This document shows, piece by piece, positions 19,724-28,961 of a stretch of DNA of 64,000 nt. Source of the stretch: Sphingobium sp. KCTC 72723 (GTDB taxonomy: Bacteria > Pseudomonadota > Alphaproteobacteria > Sphingomonadales > Sphingomonadaceae). Numbering within the stretch: position 1 is the first letter of the stretch; the number at the start of each line of letters is the position of its first letter. The notes under the pieces are model-generated. The model was not told where the DNA came from. It was given only the letters and a program-made list of their open reading frames with translations, and did not search any database. The DNA is taken from NCBI RefSeq assembly GCF_014280435.1, contig NZ_CP060388.1, positions 4,124,001 to 4,188,000 of the forward strand, read 5' to 3'. The position numbers and the translations under genes were made by a program.

Positions 19724-21088
19724 ATGGCATCGAGAGCCGACCAGCTCGCATCCAATCTCAGCCTCGCGAAGTTCAGCCAGGCGACCGACCTCAAGAAGCG
19801 CCTGTGGTTTACACTGGGCGCCTTGATCGTGTTCCGTTTCCTCAGCTTCGTGCCGTTGCCCGGCGTCGATCCGACGGCCTTGTCGCAGTTGTACAGCCAG
19901 ACCAATGGCGGCATCCTCGACATCTTCAACACCTTCTCCGGTGGGTCGCTGTCGCGCATGAGCCTGATCGCGCTGGGCGTGATGCCTTATATCACGGCGT
20001 CGATCGTCGTGCAGCTTGCCGCCAGCCTCTCGCCGCAGCTTGCTGCGATCAAGAAGGAAGGCGAGAGCGGTCGCAAGAAGCTGAACCAGTGGACGCGCTA
20101 CGGCACCGTCGGCCTGACCGCCGTGCAGGGCTATTTTATTGCGGTGGGTCTTGAAAGCTTCGGCGCGCAATCGGGTGTAGCGGCGGTCATCGAGCCGGGC
20201 CTGCTGTTTCGCCTGACGGCGGTCGTATCGCTGATCGGCGGCACGATGTTCCTGATGTGGCTGGGTGAGCAGATCACTTCGCGCGGGATTGGCAATGGCG
20301 TATCGCTCATCATCATGGCAGGCATCGTTGCGCAATTGCCGGTGACGCTCAGCAACCTGTTCAAATCTGGCAGTGAAGGGTCGATTTCCGGTCTGCTCAT
20401 CATGCTGGTCATGATCATGGCAGTCGGTCTCGTCCTTTTGATCTGCTTCATGGAGCGTGCGCAACGCCGGGTACTGATCCAATATCCCAAGCGTCAGACC
20501 CGCCAGGGTTTGATGCAGGCCGATCGCAGCCATTTGCCGCTCAAGGTGAATACCGCTGGCGTCATCCCGCCGATCTTCGCCTCGTCGTTGCTGCTGATGC
20601 CACTGACGATCTCGCAGTTCGCGGGCCAGACAGTTGCAGGCGAAAGCAAATGGGGCGACTTCGTCCTGACGTTGAACCAGTATCTGTCGCATGGCAGCCC
20701 GGTCTATATGGGTCTTTATGGCCTTGGCATCGTATTCTTCTGCTTCTTCTACACTGCCGTGGTGTTCAACCCGGAAGAGACGGCAGATAATCTCAAGCGC
20801 AATGGCGGCTTCATTCCCGGCATCCGTCCGGGCAAGAATACCGAGCATTATCTGGATTATGTGCTGACGCGCATCACGGTGATCGGCGCTGCCTATCTGG
20901 CCTTCATCTGCCTGGTGCCGGAGTTCGCAATCGCCAGGGCGGGAATTCCATTCTACCTTGGTGGGACTAGCCTGTTGATCGTCGTCAATGTTACGGTGGA
21001 TACCGTGACCCAGATACAGAGCCATCTGCTCGCCCATCAATATGGCGATCTGATCAAGAAGGCGAAGCTAAAGGGCCGGATGCGCTAA
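19724..21088 (+). CDS. secY: Preprotein translocase subunit SecY
   Basis: The 454-residue protein has about ten hydrophobic membrane segments. Family motifs include LKKRLWFTLGALIVFRF, GIMPYITASI-like GVMPYITASIVVQL, the plug-region SGGSLSRMSLIALG and PGIRPGKNTEHYLD. SecY forms the protein-conducting channel with SecE and SecG. It follows rplO and precedes adk, the usual bacterial order. Confidence 0.97.
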   Translation: MASRADQLASNLSLAKFSQATDLKKRLWFTLGALIVFRFLSFVPLPGVDPTALSQLYSQTNGGILDIFNTFSGGSLSRMSLIALGVMPYITASIVVQLAASLSPQLAAIKKEGESGRKKLNQWTRYGTVGLTAVQGYFIAVGLESFGAQSGVAAVIEPGLLFRLTAVVSLIGGTMFLMWLGEQITSRGIGNGVSLIIMAGIVAQLPVTLSNLFKSGSEGSISGLLIMLVMIMAVGLVLLICFMERAQRRVLIQYPKRQTRQGLMQADRSHLPLKVNTAGVIPPIFASSLLLMPLTISQFAGQTVAGESKWGDFVLTLNQYLSHGSPVYMGLYGLGIVFFCFFYTAVVFNPEETADNLKRNGGFIPGIRPGKNTEHYLDYVLTRITVIGAAYLAFICLVPEFAIARAGIPFYLGGTSLLIVVNVTVDTVTQIQSHLLAHQYGDLIKKAKLKGRMR

Positions 21089-21132
21089 GCGCGACGACAG
21101 ATAAAGCGCAAAAATAGGGGAGTATGCGCGCG

Positions 21133-21789
21133 ATGAACATCATTCTGCTTGGTCCTCCAGGTGCGGGCAAAGGGACGCAGGCTACGCGCCTGGTCGACAG
21201 CCGTGCCATGGTTCAACTCTCGACGGGCGATATGCTCCGTGCCGCCGTGAAGGCCGGAACGCCCGTGGGCCTTCAGGCCAAGGCGCTGATGGAAGCGGGC
21301 GCATTGGTGCCTGACGAAGTCGTGTCCGGCATCATCGGCGAAGCGCTCGACGCGCTATCGCCGGATACCGGGGTGATCTTCGATGGCTATCCCCGCACGG
21401 AAGCGCAGGCCCATTCGCTCGACACCATCCTGGCCGATCGCAAGCGGTCGCTCGATCATGTCATCGAACTGGAAGTGGACGAAGACGCGCTGGTCGAGCG
21501 TATCACTGGCCGCTTCACCTGCGCCAGTTGCGGCGAAGGCTATCACGACCTGTTCAAGGCACCCAAGGTCGATGGCGAGTGCGACAAGTGCCAGGGCCAT
21601 GAGTTCAAGCGTCGCCCCGATGACAATGAGGAAACGGTGCGCACGCGCATGGCCGAATATCGCGCCAAGACGGCGCCGATCCTGCCCATCTACGAAGCGC
21701 GCGCTATCGTGTCGCGGGTGGACGGGATGGCGGACATGAACGATGTCAGCCTTGCCGTTGCCGCTATCTTGGATGGCGAGGCGGCCTGA
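21133..21789 (+). CDS. adk: Adenylate kinase with zinc-type lid
   Basis: The 218-residue enzyme (ATP + AMP = 2 ADP) starts MNIILLGPPGAGKGTQATRL with the P-loop. It has QLSTGDMLRAAVKAGT, FDGYPRTEAQA and a lid with four cysteines (FTCASCGEGY and GECDKCQGHEFKRR), the zinc-binding arrangement of Gram-positive-type enzymes. The start at 21133 is favoured; an ATG three codons upstream is possible. It ends the secY transcript, and rpsM, rpsK, rpoA and rplQ do not follow here. Confidence 0.96.
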   Translation: MNIILLGPPGAGKGTQATRLVDSRAMVQLSTGDMLRAAVKAGTPVGLQAKALMEAGALVPDEVVSGIIGEALDALSPDTGVIFDGYPRTEAQAHSLDTILADRKRSLDHVIELEVDEDALVERITGRFTCASCGEGYHDLFKAPKVDGECDKCQGHEFKRRPDDNEETVRTRMAEYRAKTAPILPIYEARAIVSRVDGMADMNDVSLAVAAILDGEAA

Positions 21790-21824
21790 GCTAATCTCCT
21801 CCTTTCAATTGGGGAGGGGTTGTG

Positions 21825-22364
21825 ATGCGCATGGCGAAACTATTGGCATGGGCCGGAGCAGCGATGGCAGTTCCGGCCCATTGTGCTGTCACGGCGACCA
21901 GCGATATCGGTTTCGCGACCCAAAGCAGCATGGAGATTGCCGCCGACGCGCAGACTGTCCATGGCTTGCTGGTAAAGCCTGAGCGGTGGTGGAACGGTGC
22001 GCACACCTACAGTGGCGACGCGGCGAATTTGCGAATCGATGCGCGCGCCGGGGGCTGTTTTTGCGAGACGATTCCTGCACCCGCTGGACAGGCGGGCAGC
22101 ATAGAACATGGCCGGGTCATCGCCATCATGCCTGGCAAGCAGCTGCGCCTCTCGGCCGCCTTGGGTCCGCTGCAAAGCGAGGGAGTGATTGGCACGCTCG
22201 ATTTCGTGATCATGCCGTCGGGCAAAGGCGTTCGCGTCACCATGACCTATGTCGTGGGTGGCTATCTGCGCAGCGGTCCGGCCCGGATGGCCCCTCTGGT
22301 CGATCAGGTGTTGAGCGAGCAGTTGCAGGGGCTGAAGCGGGCAAGCGAGGCACCCGCATTATAA
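21825..22364 (+). CDS. SRPBCC-fold (polyketide cyclase/START-like) protein with signal peptide
   Basis: The product is about 179 residues. A Sec signal (KLLAWAGAAMAVPAHCAV) is followed by a domain typical of SRPBCC/AHSA1-like proteins: EIAADAQTVHGLLVKPERWW, SGDAANLRIDARAGGCFCET and a C-terminal helix. It probably binds a small hydrophobic ligand in the periplasm; the ligand is unknown. GGGGAGG at 21811-21817 supports the ATG at 21825. It follows adk by 35 bases in the same direction. Confidence 0.8.
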   Translation: MRMAKLLAWAGAAMAVPAHCAVTATSDIGFATQSSMEIAADAQTVHGLLVKPERWWNGAHTYSGDAANLRIDARAGGCFCETIPAPAGQAGSIEHGRVIAIMPGKQLRLSAALGPLQSEGVIGTLDFVIMPSGKGVRVTMTYVVGGYLRSGPARMAPLVDQVLSEQLQGLKRASEAPAL

Positions 22365-22479
22365 CCCTCCACCCCAGTCAGAGCGACCGTCTGCAATAAA
22401 CGGGAAATAAAAAAGCTGGGCCGATCCGGCTATATTAACTGCGATATTAACGGATTCATTGCTGCGATATTGCTATGGC

Positions 22480-23517
22480 ATGGCAATGGCCGGATCTTCC
22501 CCATCCCGCGCTCGCCTGACCGAGCTGGACGCCTTGCGCGGTATCGGGGCGCTGTGCGTGCTGGTATTTCACTACAGCACGCGCTTTCACGAAATCTTCC
22601 CACAGGCCAGTCATGTCCCTTTTACCTTTCCGGGCGGGAATTACCGGGTTCTGCTGTTCTTCACCATTTCGGGCTTTGCCATCTTCTTCACATTGGAGCG
22701 GATCGGGTCCGTTGCGGATTTCATTGTCAATCGCTTTGCGCGGCTTTACCCGGCCTATCTGGTGGCGATGTTGCTGACGCTGTCGATCGAATATCTTGCC
22801 CATGCCACGCGGCTGCTGATCGGTCCGGCGGCGATTCTGGCCAATTTCACCATGTTGCAGGGCTTTGCCTTTCTGCCCGAAGTGGATGGTGCCTATTGGA
22901 CGCTGACGATCGAGATTGCATTCTATGTGTGCATGATCGCGCTGTGGCGGTTCGCCGGGTTGAAGCGGTTGGAGCCTGTCGCAGCGCTGTGGCTGGGGGT
23001 GCGGTGGGTCTATGCGCTGTGGCCCGATATGCCCGAACGTATCATCATGCTGCTGGTGCTGCGTTACCTACCTTTCTTCGTCATCGGGATGCTGTCCTAC
23101 CGGGTGTGGGCGGGGCAGCGGCGTTGGCGGCAACAGGCGCCCTATGCCCTGCTGGCGCTGGCGTCGGTGGCGACGATCGAGACATGGGATGTGACGCTGG
23201 TCGCTTGCGTCCTGCTGGTGGCCTTTGCGGCGCTGATCGCGGGGCGGCTGCGTATCCTGTGCCTGCGTCCGCTCGTCTGGCTGGGCGGGATCAGCTATTC
23301 CTTCTACCTGATCCATCAACATGTCGGTTTCGTCGTCATGCTGGAGATCGCAAAGGCAGGCTATAGCCCATGGCTGGGCTTCTTTGCCGCCTTTGCTGTA
23401 GCGTTGATATTGGGGACGCTGATCAACCGGCTGGTCGAGCGGCCTGCGGGGGAGGCGATCCTTGCTTGGTGGAAGCGTCGTCGCGCCCGGCAATGCGTGA
23501 CCATCGCCCCGGCCTGA
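22480..23517 (+). CDS. Acyltransferase family 3 (OafA/YrhL-like) membrane protein
   Basis: The product is about 345 residues with roughly ten membrane spans. The N-terminal signature LTELDALRGIGALCVLVFHY carries the family's conserved arginine and histidine, and the C-terminal WLGGISYSFYLIHQHVGF is also typical. Such enzymes transfer O-acyl groups to cell-surface polysaccharides or lipids; the acceptor is unknown. An ATG at 22459 is an alternative start. It converges on the CsgG-like gene across a shared terminator. Confidence 0.88.
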   Translation: MAMAGSSPSRARLTELDALRGIGALCVLVFHYSTRFHEIFPQASHVPFTFPGGNYRVLLFFTISGFAIFFTLERIGSVADFIVNRFARLYPAYLVAMLLTLSIEYLAHATRLLIGPAAILANFTMLQGFAFLPEVDGAYWTLTIEIAFYVCMIALWRFAGLKRLEPVAALWLGVRWVYALWPDMPERIIMLLVLRYLPFFVIGMLSYRVWAGQRRWRQQAPYALLALASVATIETWDVTLVACVLLVAFAALIAGRLRILCLRPLVWLGGISYSFYLIHQHVGFVVMLEIAKAGYSPWLGFFAAFAVALILGTLINRLVERPAGEAILAWWKRRRARQCVTIAPA

Positions 23518-23523
23518 GAGCGA

Positions 23524-23548
23524 GGGCGCTGCCGGACTGGCAGCGCCC
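23524..23548. terminator. Bidirectional terminator-like hairpin
   Basis: A perfect 10-bp stem (GGGCGCTGCC, 23524-23533, and GGCAGCGCCC, 23539-23548, loop GGACT) is followed by CTTTC. It lies between the converging acyltransferase and CsgG-like genes. Confidence 0.7.
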
Positions 23549-23554
23549 CTTTCA

Positions 23555-24334
23555 TCACTTGGCGAGCGGTGCGGCCGCGGCCGCGTTTTCGGGCAGCCCG
23601 CCCATTTGCGTCACCATCTTGGTATAGGCGTCCAAATAGGCCAGCACGATGACCTGACCGATGTCGGTGCTTTGATAGCCACCGCCACCGACCGCCGCCA
23701 GGCCGCCCATCCAGCCAAGGCCGCCACCGCCGCCGAAGCTGAGGTCGGATTTGCGGAAATAGCCTTCGGCCATCACTTCTTCTTCGGTGGTGCGGGCGTT
23801 GACGACCGACAGCATGACGTTCGCCTCGCTCTTTTTGACCGAGATGCCGCCCAGCAGCGCGCCGCCGATCCGGCCACCCAGCATCCCGCCCAGCATCCCG
23901 CCAATGGCGTTGCCGCCGCTATTCTTGTTGGTGGTCACGATGTCTGGCTGGATGAAATAGTCCGCTGCCTTGACCTGTCCCTTGCCCAGGTTCGACCCGG
24001 CCTGCAATTCGCCGGAGTCGGCCATTGCCCGTTCCAGATTGCGGCTGGCCATGGAGCGGCCGCGATTGACCAGACCGAAACAGCCGGACTGTTGCACGAA
24101 CAGTTTGATGATCGCTTCGGGGCTGCCCAGATTGAGTTCGCGCCACCATTGATTGTCCGGTTCCACGATGGCGACGGTGCCAAGGCGTTTGGTGCAGCGG
24201 GGAATTTCCATCTGCTTCTTGGTCTGGGCCTGCCGACCCGACGACCCCCTGTCCGCCGCCATCACCGGGCTTGCGACCATGGTCAGCGCGGTGGTGAGGG
24301 TCATGAATTTCGTGAAAATCCGCATCTTGTGCAT
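23555..24334 (-). CDS. CsgG/HfaB-family exported protein
   Basis: The 259-residue product has a Sec signal (FMTLTTALTMVASPVMA) and the CsgG-like pattern: RLGTVAIVEPDNQWWRELNL, SGCFGLVNRGRSMASRNLER and YFIQPDIVTTNKNSGG. A glycine-rich linker (GGMLGGMLGGRIGGALLGG) follows, then STDIGQVIVLAYLDAYTKMV. CsgG proteins form outer-membrane pores for curli subunits, and HfaB helps holdfast attachment. No lipobox cysteine is evident and no curli subunit gene is nearby, so the function here is open. Confidence 0.82.
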   Translation of the reverse strand: MHKMRIFTKFMTLTTALTMVASPVMAADRGSSGRQAQTKKQMEIPRCTKRLGTVAIVEPDNQWWRELNLGSPEAIIKLFVQQSGCFGLVNRGRSMASRNLERAMADSGELQAGSNLGKGQVKAADYFIQPDIVTTNKNSGGNAIGGMLGGMLGGRIGGALLGGISVKKSEANVMLSVVNARTTEEEVMAEGYFRKSDLSFGGGGGLGWMGGLAAVGGGGYQSTDIGQVIVLAYLDAYTKMVTQMGGLPENAAAAAPLAK

Positions 24335-24499
24335 CCCCGTTTAGTTGCCGAAGTCCTGTTTGATACGCGCCCCGATTTTCCATCCCGACTTTAGCACATG
24401 CCCGATACTGTTCAAGGCAAGGCGCGGTATAGGACAGGCCTTTTATCGGTCATGCGCGATCCTGCTGACAGGGCCGACGACTCCTGCTATCGGCGCGCA

Positions 24500-26308
24500 A
24501 TGACGCAGCTTAGCCACATCCGTAACTTTTCTATCATCGCCCATATCGACCATGGCAAGTCCACGCTGGCCGACCGCCTGATCCAGCGGACCGGCGGCCT
24601 GACCGACCGTGAAATGAGCGCCCAAGTCCTTGATAACATGGACATTGAGAAGGAGCGCGGCATCACGATCAAGGCGCAGACGGTGCGCCTCGACTATGTC
24701 GCCAAAGACGGCCAAACCTATGAACTCAATCTGATGGACACGCCGGGGCATGTCGACTTCGCCTATGAAGTGTCCCGTTCGCTGGCCGCGTGCGAGGGCG
24801 CTTTGCTGGTCGTGGACGCGGCGCAGGGCGTGGAAGCGCAGACGTTGGCCAATGTCTACCAGTCGATCGAGCATGATCATGAGATCGTGCCGGTACTCAA
24901 CAAGATAGATCTGCCGGCTGCGGAACCCGAAAAGGTGCGCAAGGAAATCGAGGATGTCATTGGCCTGGACGCATCCGAAGCGGTGCTGGCCAGTGCCAAG
25001 TCGGGCATTGGCATCGACGAGATTCTGGAAGCCATCGTCAAGAAGATCCCGCCGCCAAAGGGGGACCGCGACGCGCCGCTGGAGGCGATGCTGGTCGATA
25101 GCTGGTACGACCCCTATCTGGGCGTCGTCATCCTCGTCCGTGTGGTCAATGGCGTCATCAGGAAGGGGCAGGCGATCAAGTTCATGATCGGCGGCACCGA
25201 ACATCTGATCGACCGGGTCGGATGTATGCGGCCCAAGATTGAAACGCTGCCCGAACTGGCAGCGGGTGAGATTGGCTTCATCACCGCACAGATCAAGGAT
25301 ATCACAGAAACGCGCGTCGGCGACACCATCACCACAGTGAAGAATGGCGCGTTGAAACCGCTGCCGGGCTTCAAGGAAGTGCAGCCGGTGGTGTTTTGCG
25401 GGCTGTTCCCGGTGGACGCCAACGACTTCGACAAGCTGCGCGATTCGATCAGCAAGCTGCGCCTGAACGATGCGTCGTTCAGTTTCGAGATGGAAAGCAG
25501 CGCGGCTTTGGGCTTTGGCTTCCGCTGCGGGTTCTTGGGGTTGCTGCATCTGGAGATTATTCAGGAGCGGCTGACGCGCGAATATGATCTGGACTTGATC
25601 ACCACTGCGCCGTCGGTGGTCTACAAGATCCAGCTGACTTATGGCGCGGGCGAGATCGAGCTGCACAACCCGGCCGACATGCCCGACCCGACGAAGATCG
25701 CGGATATCGAGGAGCCGTGGATCGAGGCGATCATCTATTGCCCCGACGAATATCTCGGCTCCATCCTGAAACTATGTCAGGACCGGCGTGGCATCCAGAA
25801 GAACCTCACCTATGTCGGCGGACGGGCGCAGGTGACCTATGAACTGCCGCTCAACGAAGTGGTGTTCGATTTCTACGATCGGCTGAAGTCGATCAGCCGT
25901 GGCTATGCCAGTTTCGATTATCACCAGATCGGTTATCGCGAAGGCGATCTGGTCAAGATGAGCATCATGGTCAATTCGGAAGCCGTCGATGCGCTGTCCA
26001 TGATCGTCCATCGCGGCACGGCGGAATCGCGCGGGCGCGGTATGTGCGAGCGGTTGAAGGATCTGATCCCCCGCCATCTGTTCAAGATCCCGATTCAGGC
26101 GGCGATCGGTGGCAAGGTGATCGCGCGCGAAACGATCGCCGCGATGCGGAAGGACGTGACCGCCAAATGCTATGGCGGCGACATCAGCCGCAAGAAGAAG
26201 CTGCTCGACAAGCAGAAAGAAGGCAAGAAGCGGATGCGCGAATATGGCAGTGTCCAGATTCCGCAGGAAGCCTTCATCGCCGCGCTGCGCATGGGCGACG
26301 AGAACTGA
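24500..26308 (+). CDS. lepA: Translation factor LepA (EF-4)
   Basis: The 602-residue GTPase starts [20 protein letters not shown]. It has [43 protein letters not shown] and NKIDLPAA. The LepA-specific C-terminus is also present ([20 protein letters not shown], then [20 protein letters not shown]). LepA binds ribosomes and affects initiation and elongation. The ATG at 24500 is chosen because conserved sequence begins there; the longer frame upstream is not conserved. Confidence 0.97.
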   Translation: MTQLSHIRNFSIIAHIDHGKSTLADRLIQRTGGLTDREMSAQVLDNMDIEKERGITIKAQTVRLDYVAKDGQTYELNLMDTPGHVDFAYEVSRSLAACEGALLVVDAAQGVEAQTLANVYQSIEHDHEIVPVLNKIDLPAAEPEKVRKEIEDVIGLDASEAVLASAKSGIGIDEILEAIVKKIPPPKGDRDAPLEAMLVDSWYDPYLGVVILVRVVNGVIRKGQAIKFMIGGTEHLIDRVGCMRPKIETLPELAAGEIGFITAQIKDITETRVGDTITTVKNGALKPLPGFKEVQPVVFCGLFPVDANDFDKLRDSISKLRLNDASFSFEMESSAALGFGFRCGFLGLLHLEIIQERLTREYDLDLITTAPSVVYKIQLTYGAGEIELHNPADMPDPTKIADIEEPWIEAIIYCPDEYLGSILKLCQDRRGIQKNLTYVGGRAQVTYELPLNEVVFDFYDRLKSISRGYASFDYHQIGYREGDLVKMSIMVNSEAVDALSMIVHRGTAESRGRGMCERLKDLIPRHLFKIPIQAAIGGKVIARETIAAMRKDVTAKCYGGDISRKKKLLDKQKEGKKRMREYGSVQIPQEAFIAALRMGDEN

Positions 26309-26337
26309 TCGACCCGCGCGCCGCGCTCACCGGACAG

Positions 26338-26817
26338 TTGGTTCGGATCGAGCGGGCGGCGGCGTTTCTGGCCAATGGCATGTCGCTGGGCCGCTGTCCG
26401 CGCGCGGCGGCGCGGCGACGCGGCGCGATGCCCGCCAAGATGATCGGCAACGGGTTGCGCGAACTCGACCTGTTCCTGACCGACCTGATCGTGGAAGCGC
26501 AGCGCGTGAACCGGCTGGGCGCGGGCGCGGGCGCGGACCCCGGCGTGCATCCGGGGCGGCGGATTTACAGTGCGGCAGAAGCATGGCGACGCGCGGGCGG
26601 TCCGCTGGGGCTGGCAGGCGTGGAGTGCGCGCGGTTGCGAAGGATGCGGGCGGCGCAGAACCGGCTATGTTTCGGGCGATTGCGCGGGGGCGACGCGGAA
26701 GCGGCGATGGTGCGCGATTGCGGGGAATATGCGCGGTTGGCGGGTGTTGTGCTGGCGGCGGTGGCTTCGCGCCATTCGCAGCTATTCAGCGGCTTGATCA
26801 TTGAGCCTAAAAGCTGA
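26338..26817 (+). CDS. Hypothetical helical protein following lepA
   Basis: Codon use in this frame is strongly coding (G/C at most third positions) and continuous from the last codons of lepA to the stop at 26815-26817. No ATG, GTG or TTG lies right after lepA. Candidate starts are TTG at 26338 and ATG at 26380; a CTG at 26305 overlapping the lepA stop is also possible. The protein is Ala/Arg-rich and helical (LVRIERAAAFLANGMSLGRC, GLRELDLFLTDLIVEAQRVN, AAMVRDCGEYARLAGVVLAA). No family is recognised. Confidence 0.55.
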   Translation: MVRIERAAAFLANGMSLGRCPRAAARRRGAMPAKMIGNGLRELDLFLTDLIVEAQRVNRLGAGAGADPGVHPGRRIYSAAEAWRRAGGPLGLAGVECARLRRMRAAQNRLCFGRLRGGDAEAAMVRDCGEYARLAGVVLAAVASRHSQLFSGLIIEPKS

Positions 26818-26930
26818 CATAGTTTTTCCGTCAACCAGCGCGCGCGAATGGTGGCATTGAAGCTCGACACTGGTGCCGTCGCAAGTCTCGCGATAAAAGG
26901 CGTTCGGAAGTAGGACTACAAGGGGTAGCG

Positions 26931-27437
26931 ATGGACATTGTTTCCGGCATTGGCGCCGTAACGTCGGCACTTGGCATTGCCAAGACCCTGCGTGGCATCG
27001 AAAAGACCTATGATGAAGCGACGTACAAGGCACAAGTCGCGGATCTCATTAACGCATTGACTGACGCCAAGCTGGCGATGGCTGATGCCAAAGAAAGTCT
27101 TGCTGAGAAGGATAAGGAAATTGAGCGGTTGAGGGCCAGCTTTGAATCTAAGGCGAGGCTTGTTCTAGGTGACGGTGGCTATAGTTATTTGACTGATGAA
27201 CAGTCCAATCCCTTGGGCTATCCAGTTTGCCCGAAGTGCGAACAAGTCAACGGCCGGATTATCCAGACTAAGGAGCATGAAAGCAGCGGGAAGGCCCGGT
27301 GTCCCGCCTGTAGCGACGTTTACACGCCCGTAATCTGCTACCTCCCCAAAGGTAGCGGTTATGTAACCAAGCAAGATAAAGAAAGCGCCGATTGGAGTGC
27401 GGCAATGTCGAGTTCTCGCACTAGCCCCTACTTTTAA
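26931..27437 (+). CDS. Coiled-coil zinc-ribbon protein, probably acquired
   Basis: The 168-residue product starts with a short hydrophobic/helical stretch (IVSGIGAVTSALGIAKTLRG), then a charged coiled coil (ADAKESLAEKDKEIERLRAS). It ends in a zinc ribbon with two pairs of cysteines (VCPKCEQ and ARCPACSD). The layout resembles small coiled-coil/zinc-ribbon proteins known from prophages and accessory regions. Its base composition is clearly more AT-rich than its neighbours, suggesting horizontal transfer. Function unknown. Confidence 0.7.
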   Translation: MDIVSGIGAVTSALGIAKTLRGIEKTYDEATYKAQVADLINALTDAKLAMADAKESLAEKDKEIERLRASFESKARLVLGDGGYSYLTDEQSNPLGYPVCPKCEQVNGRIIQTKEHESSGKARCPACSDVYTPVICYLPKGSGYVTKQDKESADWSAAMSSSRTSPYF

Positions 27438-27523
27438 CGATTTTGCTAGGCATGAGAGGCGAGACGTCCGCTTTGGCTTGCGGCTCTCTCGAAAGCCGTT
27501 CGTCGGCTCTCGGCCCCCCCCCC

Positions 27524-28172
27524 TCACAACTCCCCAATCCTCGGCCCGCCCTTCGCCGCCTCATCGCCACCCGCCACTCCTTGCCCTTGCGCATACCAGC
27601 GTTCGAACGCCAGCCGTTCGTCGCCCTGGATGGTGCGCGGGCCGCGTGGGTCGGCTTCTTCCTTCGCGCGGAGGCGGCGGATTTCGGCCAGGACGCGGTG
27701 CATATGGGCGAGGGCGTCTTCGCTGCCAGGGCCGCCTTTTTGCTGATGTTCCTTGAAGGCGGCATATTCGACCGGGTCGACGCCCTGGGGAATGAAGCGA
27801 CCCGCCGCGCGGCTGCGCAGCAGGAACATCAATAGCGCGTCATTATAGGCGCGGCGGGTGCCGACCAGCTTGCCATGGCTGTAGATTGGCATTTCCACAC
27901 CATAAAGCGCGCGTTCCATCGCCACATCTTCCAGTCGGGCGATGCCATGGCCAAGCGCGGCGCGCCAGGCTTCGTTGAAACCGTTCGCGCCCTTTTGCCG
28001 CCGCAACTGATAGGCGCTGTCCGCCGACATGCCCACCTGCGCGGCGGCTCGTTTGACCGATCCGCTATCGGCCAGCGCGGCGATGAAGGCGTGCTGGCGC
28101 TCCGGCGTCCAGCCATCGGCGCGGAACCGGGGTGAAATCCGGCAGCGAGGCCGGCGCGATCCGGCGGGTCAT
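27524..28172 (-). pseudogene. Helix-turn-helix protein gene broken by a one-base frameshift
   Basis: The intact downstream frame (27524 to about 28129) encodes an HTH start (GWTPERQHAFIAALADSGSV, KRAAAQVGMSADSAYQLRRQ) and a helical C-terminus. It has no start codon before the HTH in its own frame. A good ATG at 28172 opens MTRRIAPASLPDFT in a different frame. The two join into one sensible protein if one G is removed from the GGGG run at 28129-28132 (plus strand). It may be a true mutation, programmed slippage or a sequence error. The full product would be about 215 residues and is probably a DNA-binding protein. Confidence 0.7.
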
Positions 28173-28194
28173 GGCATGTTTCTGCATGGGCAAG

Positions 28195-28217
28195 CATATA
28201 ACCTATATGGTTATATG
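28195..28217. promoter_or_regulatory. Palindromic operator-like site upstream of the HTH gene
   Basis: CATATAACC (28195-28203) and GGTTATATG (28209-28217) form a perfect 9-bp inverted repeat around TATAT. It lies about 23 bases upstream of the minus-strand ATG at 28172 in an AT-rich patch, as expected for an operator or a promoter -10 region. It may be bound by the HTH protein itself. Confidence 0.6.
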
Positions 28218-28275
28218 TAGGATAGGCCTAAGGCATATTGCGACGCAGGTGTCGGCGGGAAGCTCTCGGTCGGCC

Positions 28276-28824
28276 CTAAGCGCCCGCGCACCAGTTGATC
28301 GGCGTACGCGACCATGGCTTTGCGTAGCGTTTGAGGATCATGAGTTGGCCTAGCGATACGCCGTCGCGCACCAACAGGCGAGCGGACGTATCTGTGTCCG
28401 CGCTGTCGGGGAGAGCCTGAAAACTGCCGCCGTTCAGCATGGCGGCGAGCGCGATGCGGCCCTCATGCGCGCGCTTTGCCTCGCACGCCGGGCCGGTCTG
28501 GCTTGGCACGCGAATGTCGGACAGGTGGTAACGGCGCCCGGCATAGGCGTAACTGTCGGGGGAAAGGACGCAGGCCTGGCCCCTGGGATCATCGCACAGG
28601 GCAAATTCGGTGGTGATGAGCGTGGCCGTTTCCGCAGGCGCCATGTTGCCGGTGGAAGCGGGCATCGCGGTGCGGAACAGGAAAATCGCCGCGCCCGCGA
28701 CTATCAGCGCCAGCAGGACCATGCCGATCGGCACGATGCGCGATCGGCTTTCGGGAGTATCGTCCGCTGCTTCGTCCGATTGGTCGGGCGTGCGGTCACC
28801 AAGGTCGTACAGGTTGCGGGCCAT
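28276..28824 (-). CDS. Membrane-anchored thermonuclease-like (SNase-fold) protein
   Basis: The 182-residue protein has an acidic cytoplasmic start, one membrane span (IVPIGMVLLALIVAGAAIFL) and a periplasmic domain. The core pattern YHLSDIRVPSQTGPACEAKR and GRIALAAMLNGG resembles the SNase fold (hydrophobic-L-x-D/G-I-x-x-P, conserved Cys and Glu/Arg). The end (ILKRYAKPWSRTPINWC) also fits. Typical catalytic Arg/Asp/Glu positions are only partly matched, so activity is uncertain. Confidence 0.6.
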   Translation of the reverse strand: MARNLYDLGDRTPDQSDEAADDTPESRSRIVPIGMVLLALIVAGAAIFLFRTAMPASTGNMAPAETATLITTEFALCDDPRGQACVLSPDSYAYAGRRYHLSDIRVPSQTGPACEAKRAHEGRIALAAMLNGGSFQALPDSADTDTSARLLVRDGVSLGQLMILKRYAKPWSRTPINWCAGA

Positions 28825-28961
28825 GAGCGGTTTTCCAGTAATATATGTAAGTTTAGCGCTATCGGTGCAAAGATTTCGTTAACCAGCGGGCCGGGCGCTG
28901 GCAGCTTGACGCAAGGGCGGGCGGCGTGGTGAAAGCGGGCGGGCAAGGCAATGGAGGCGGC

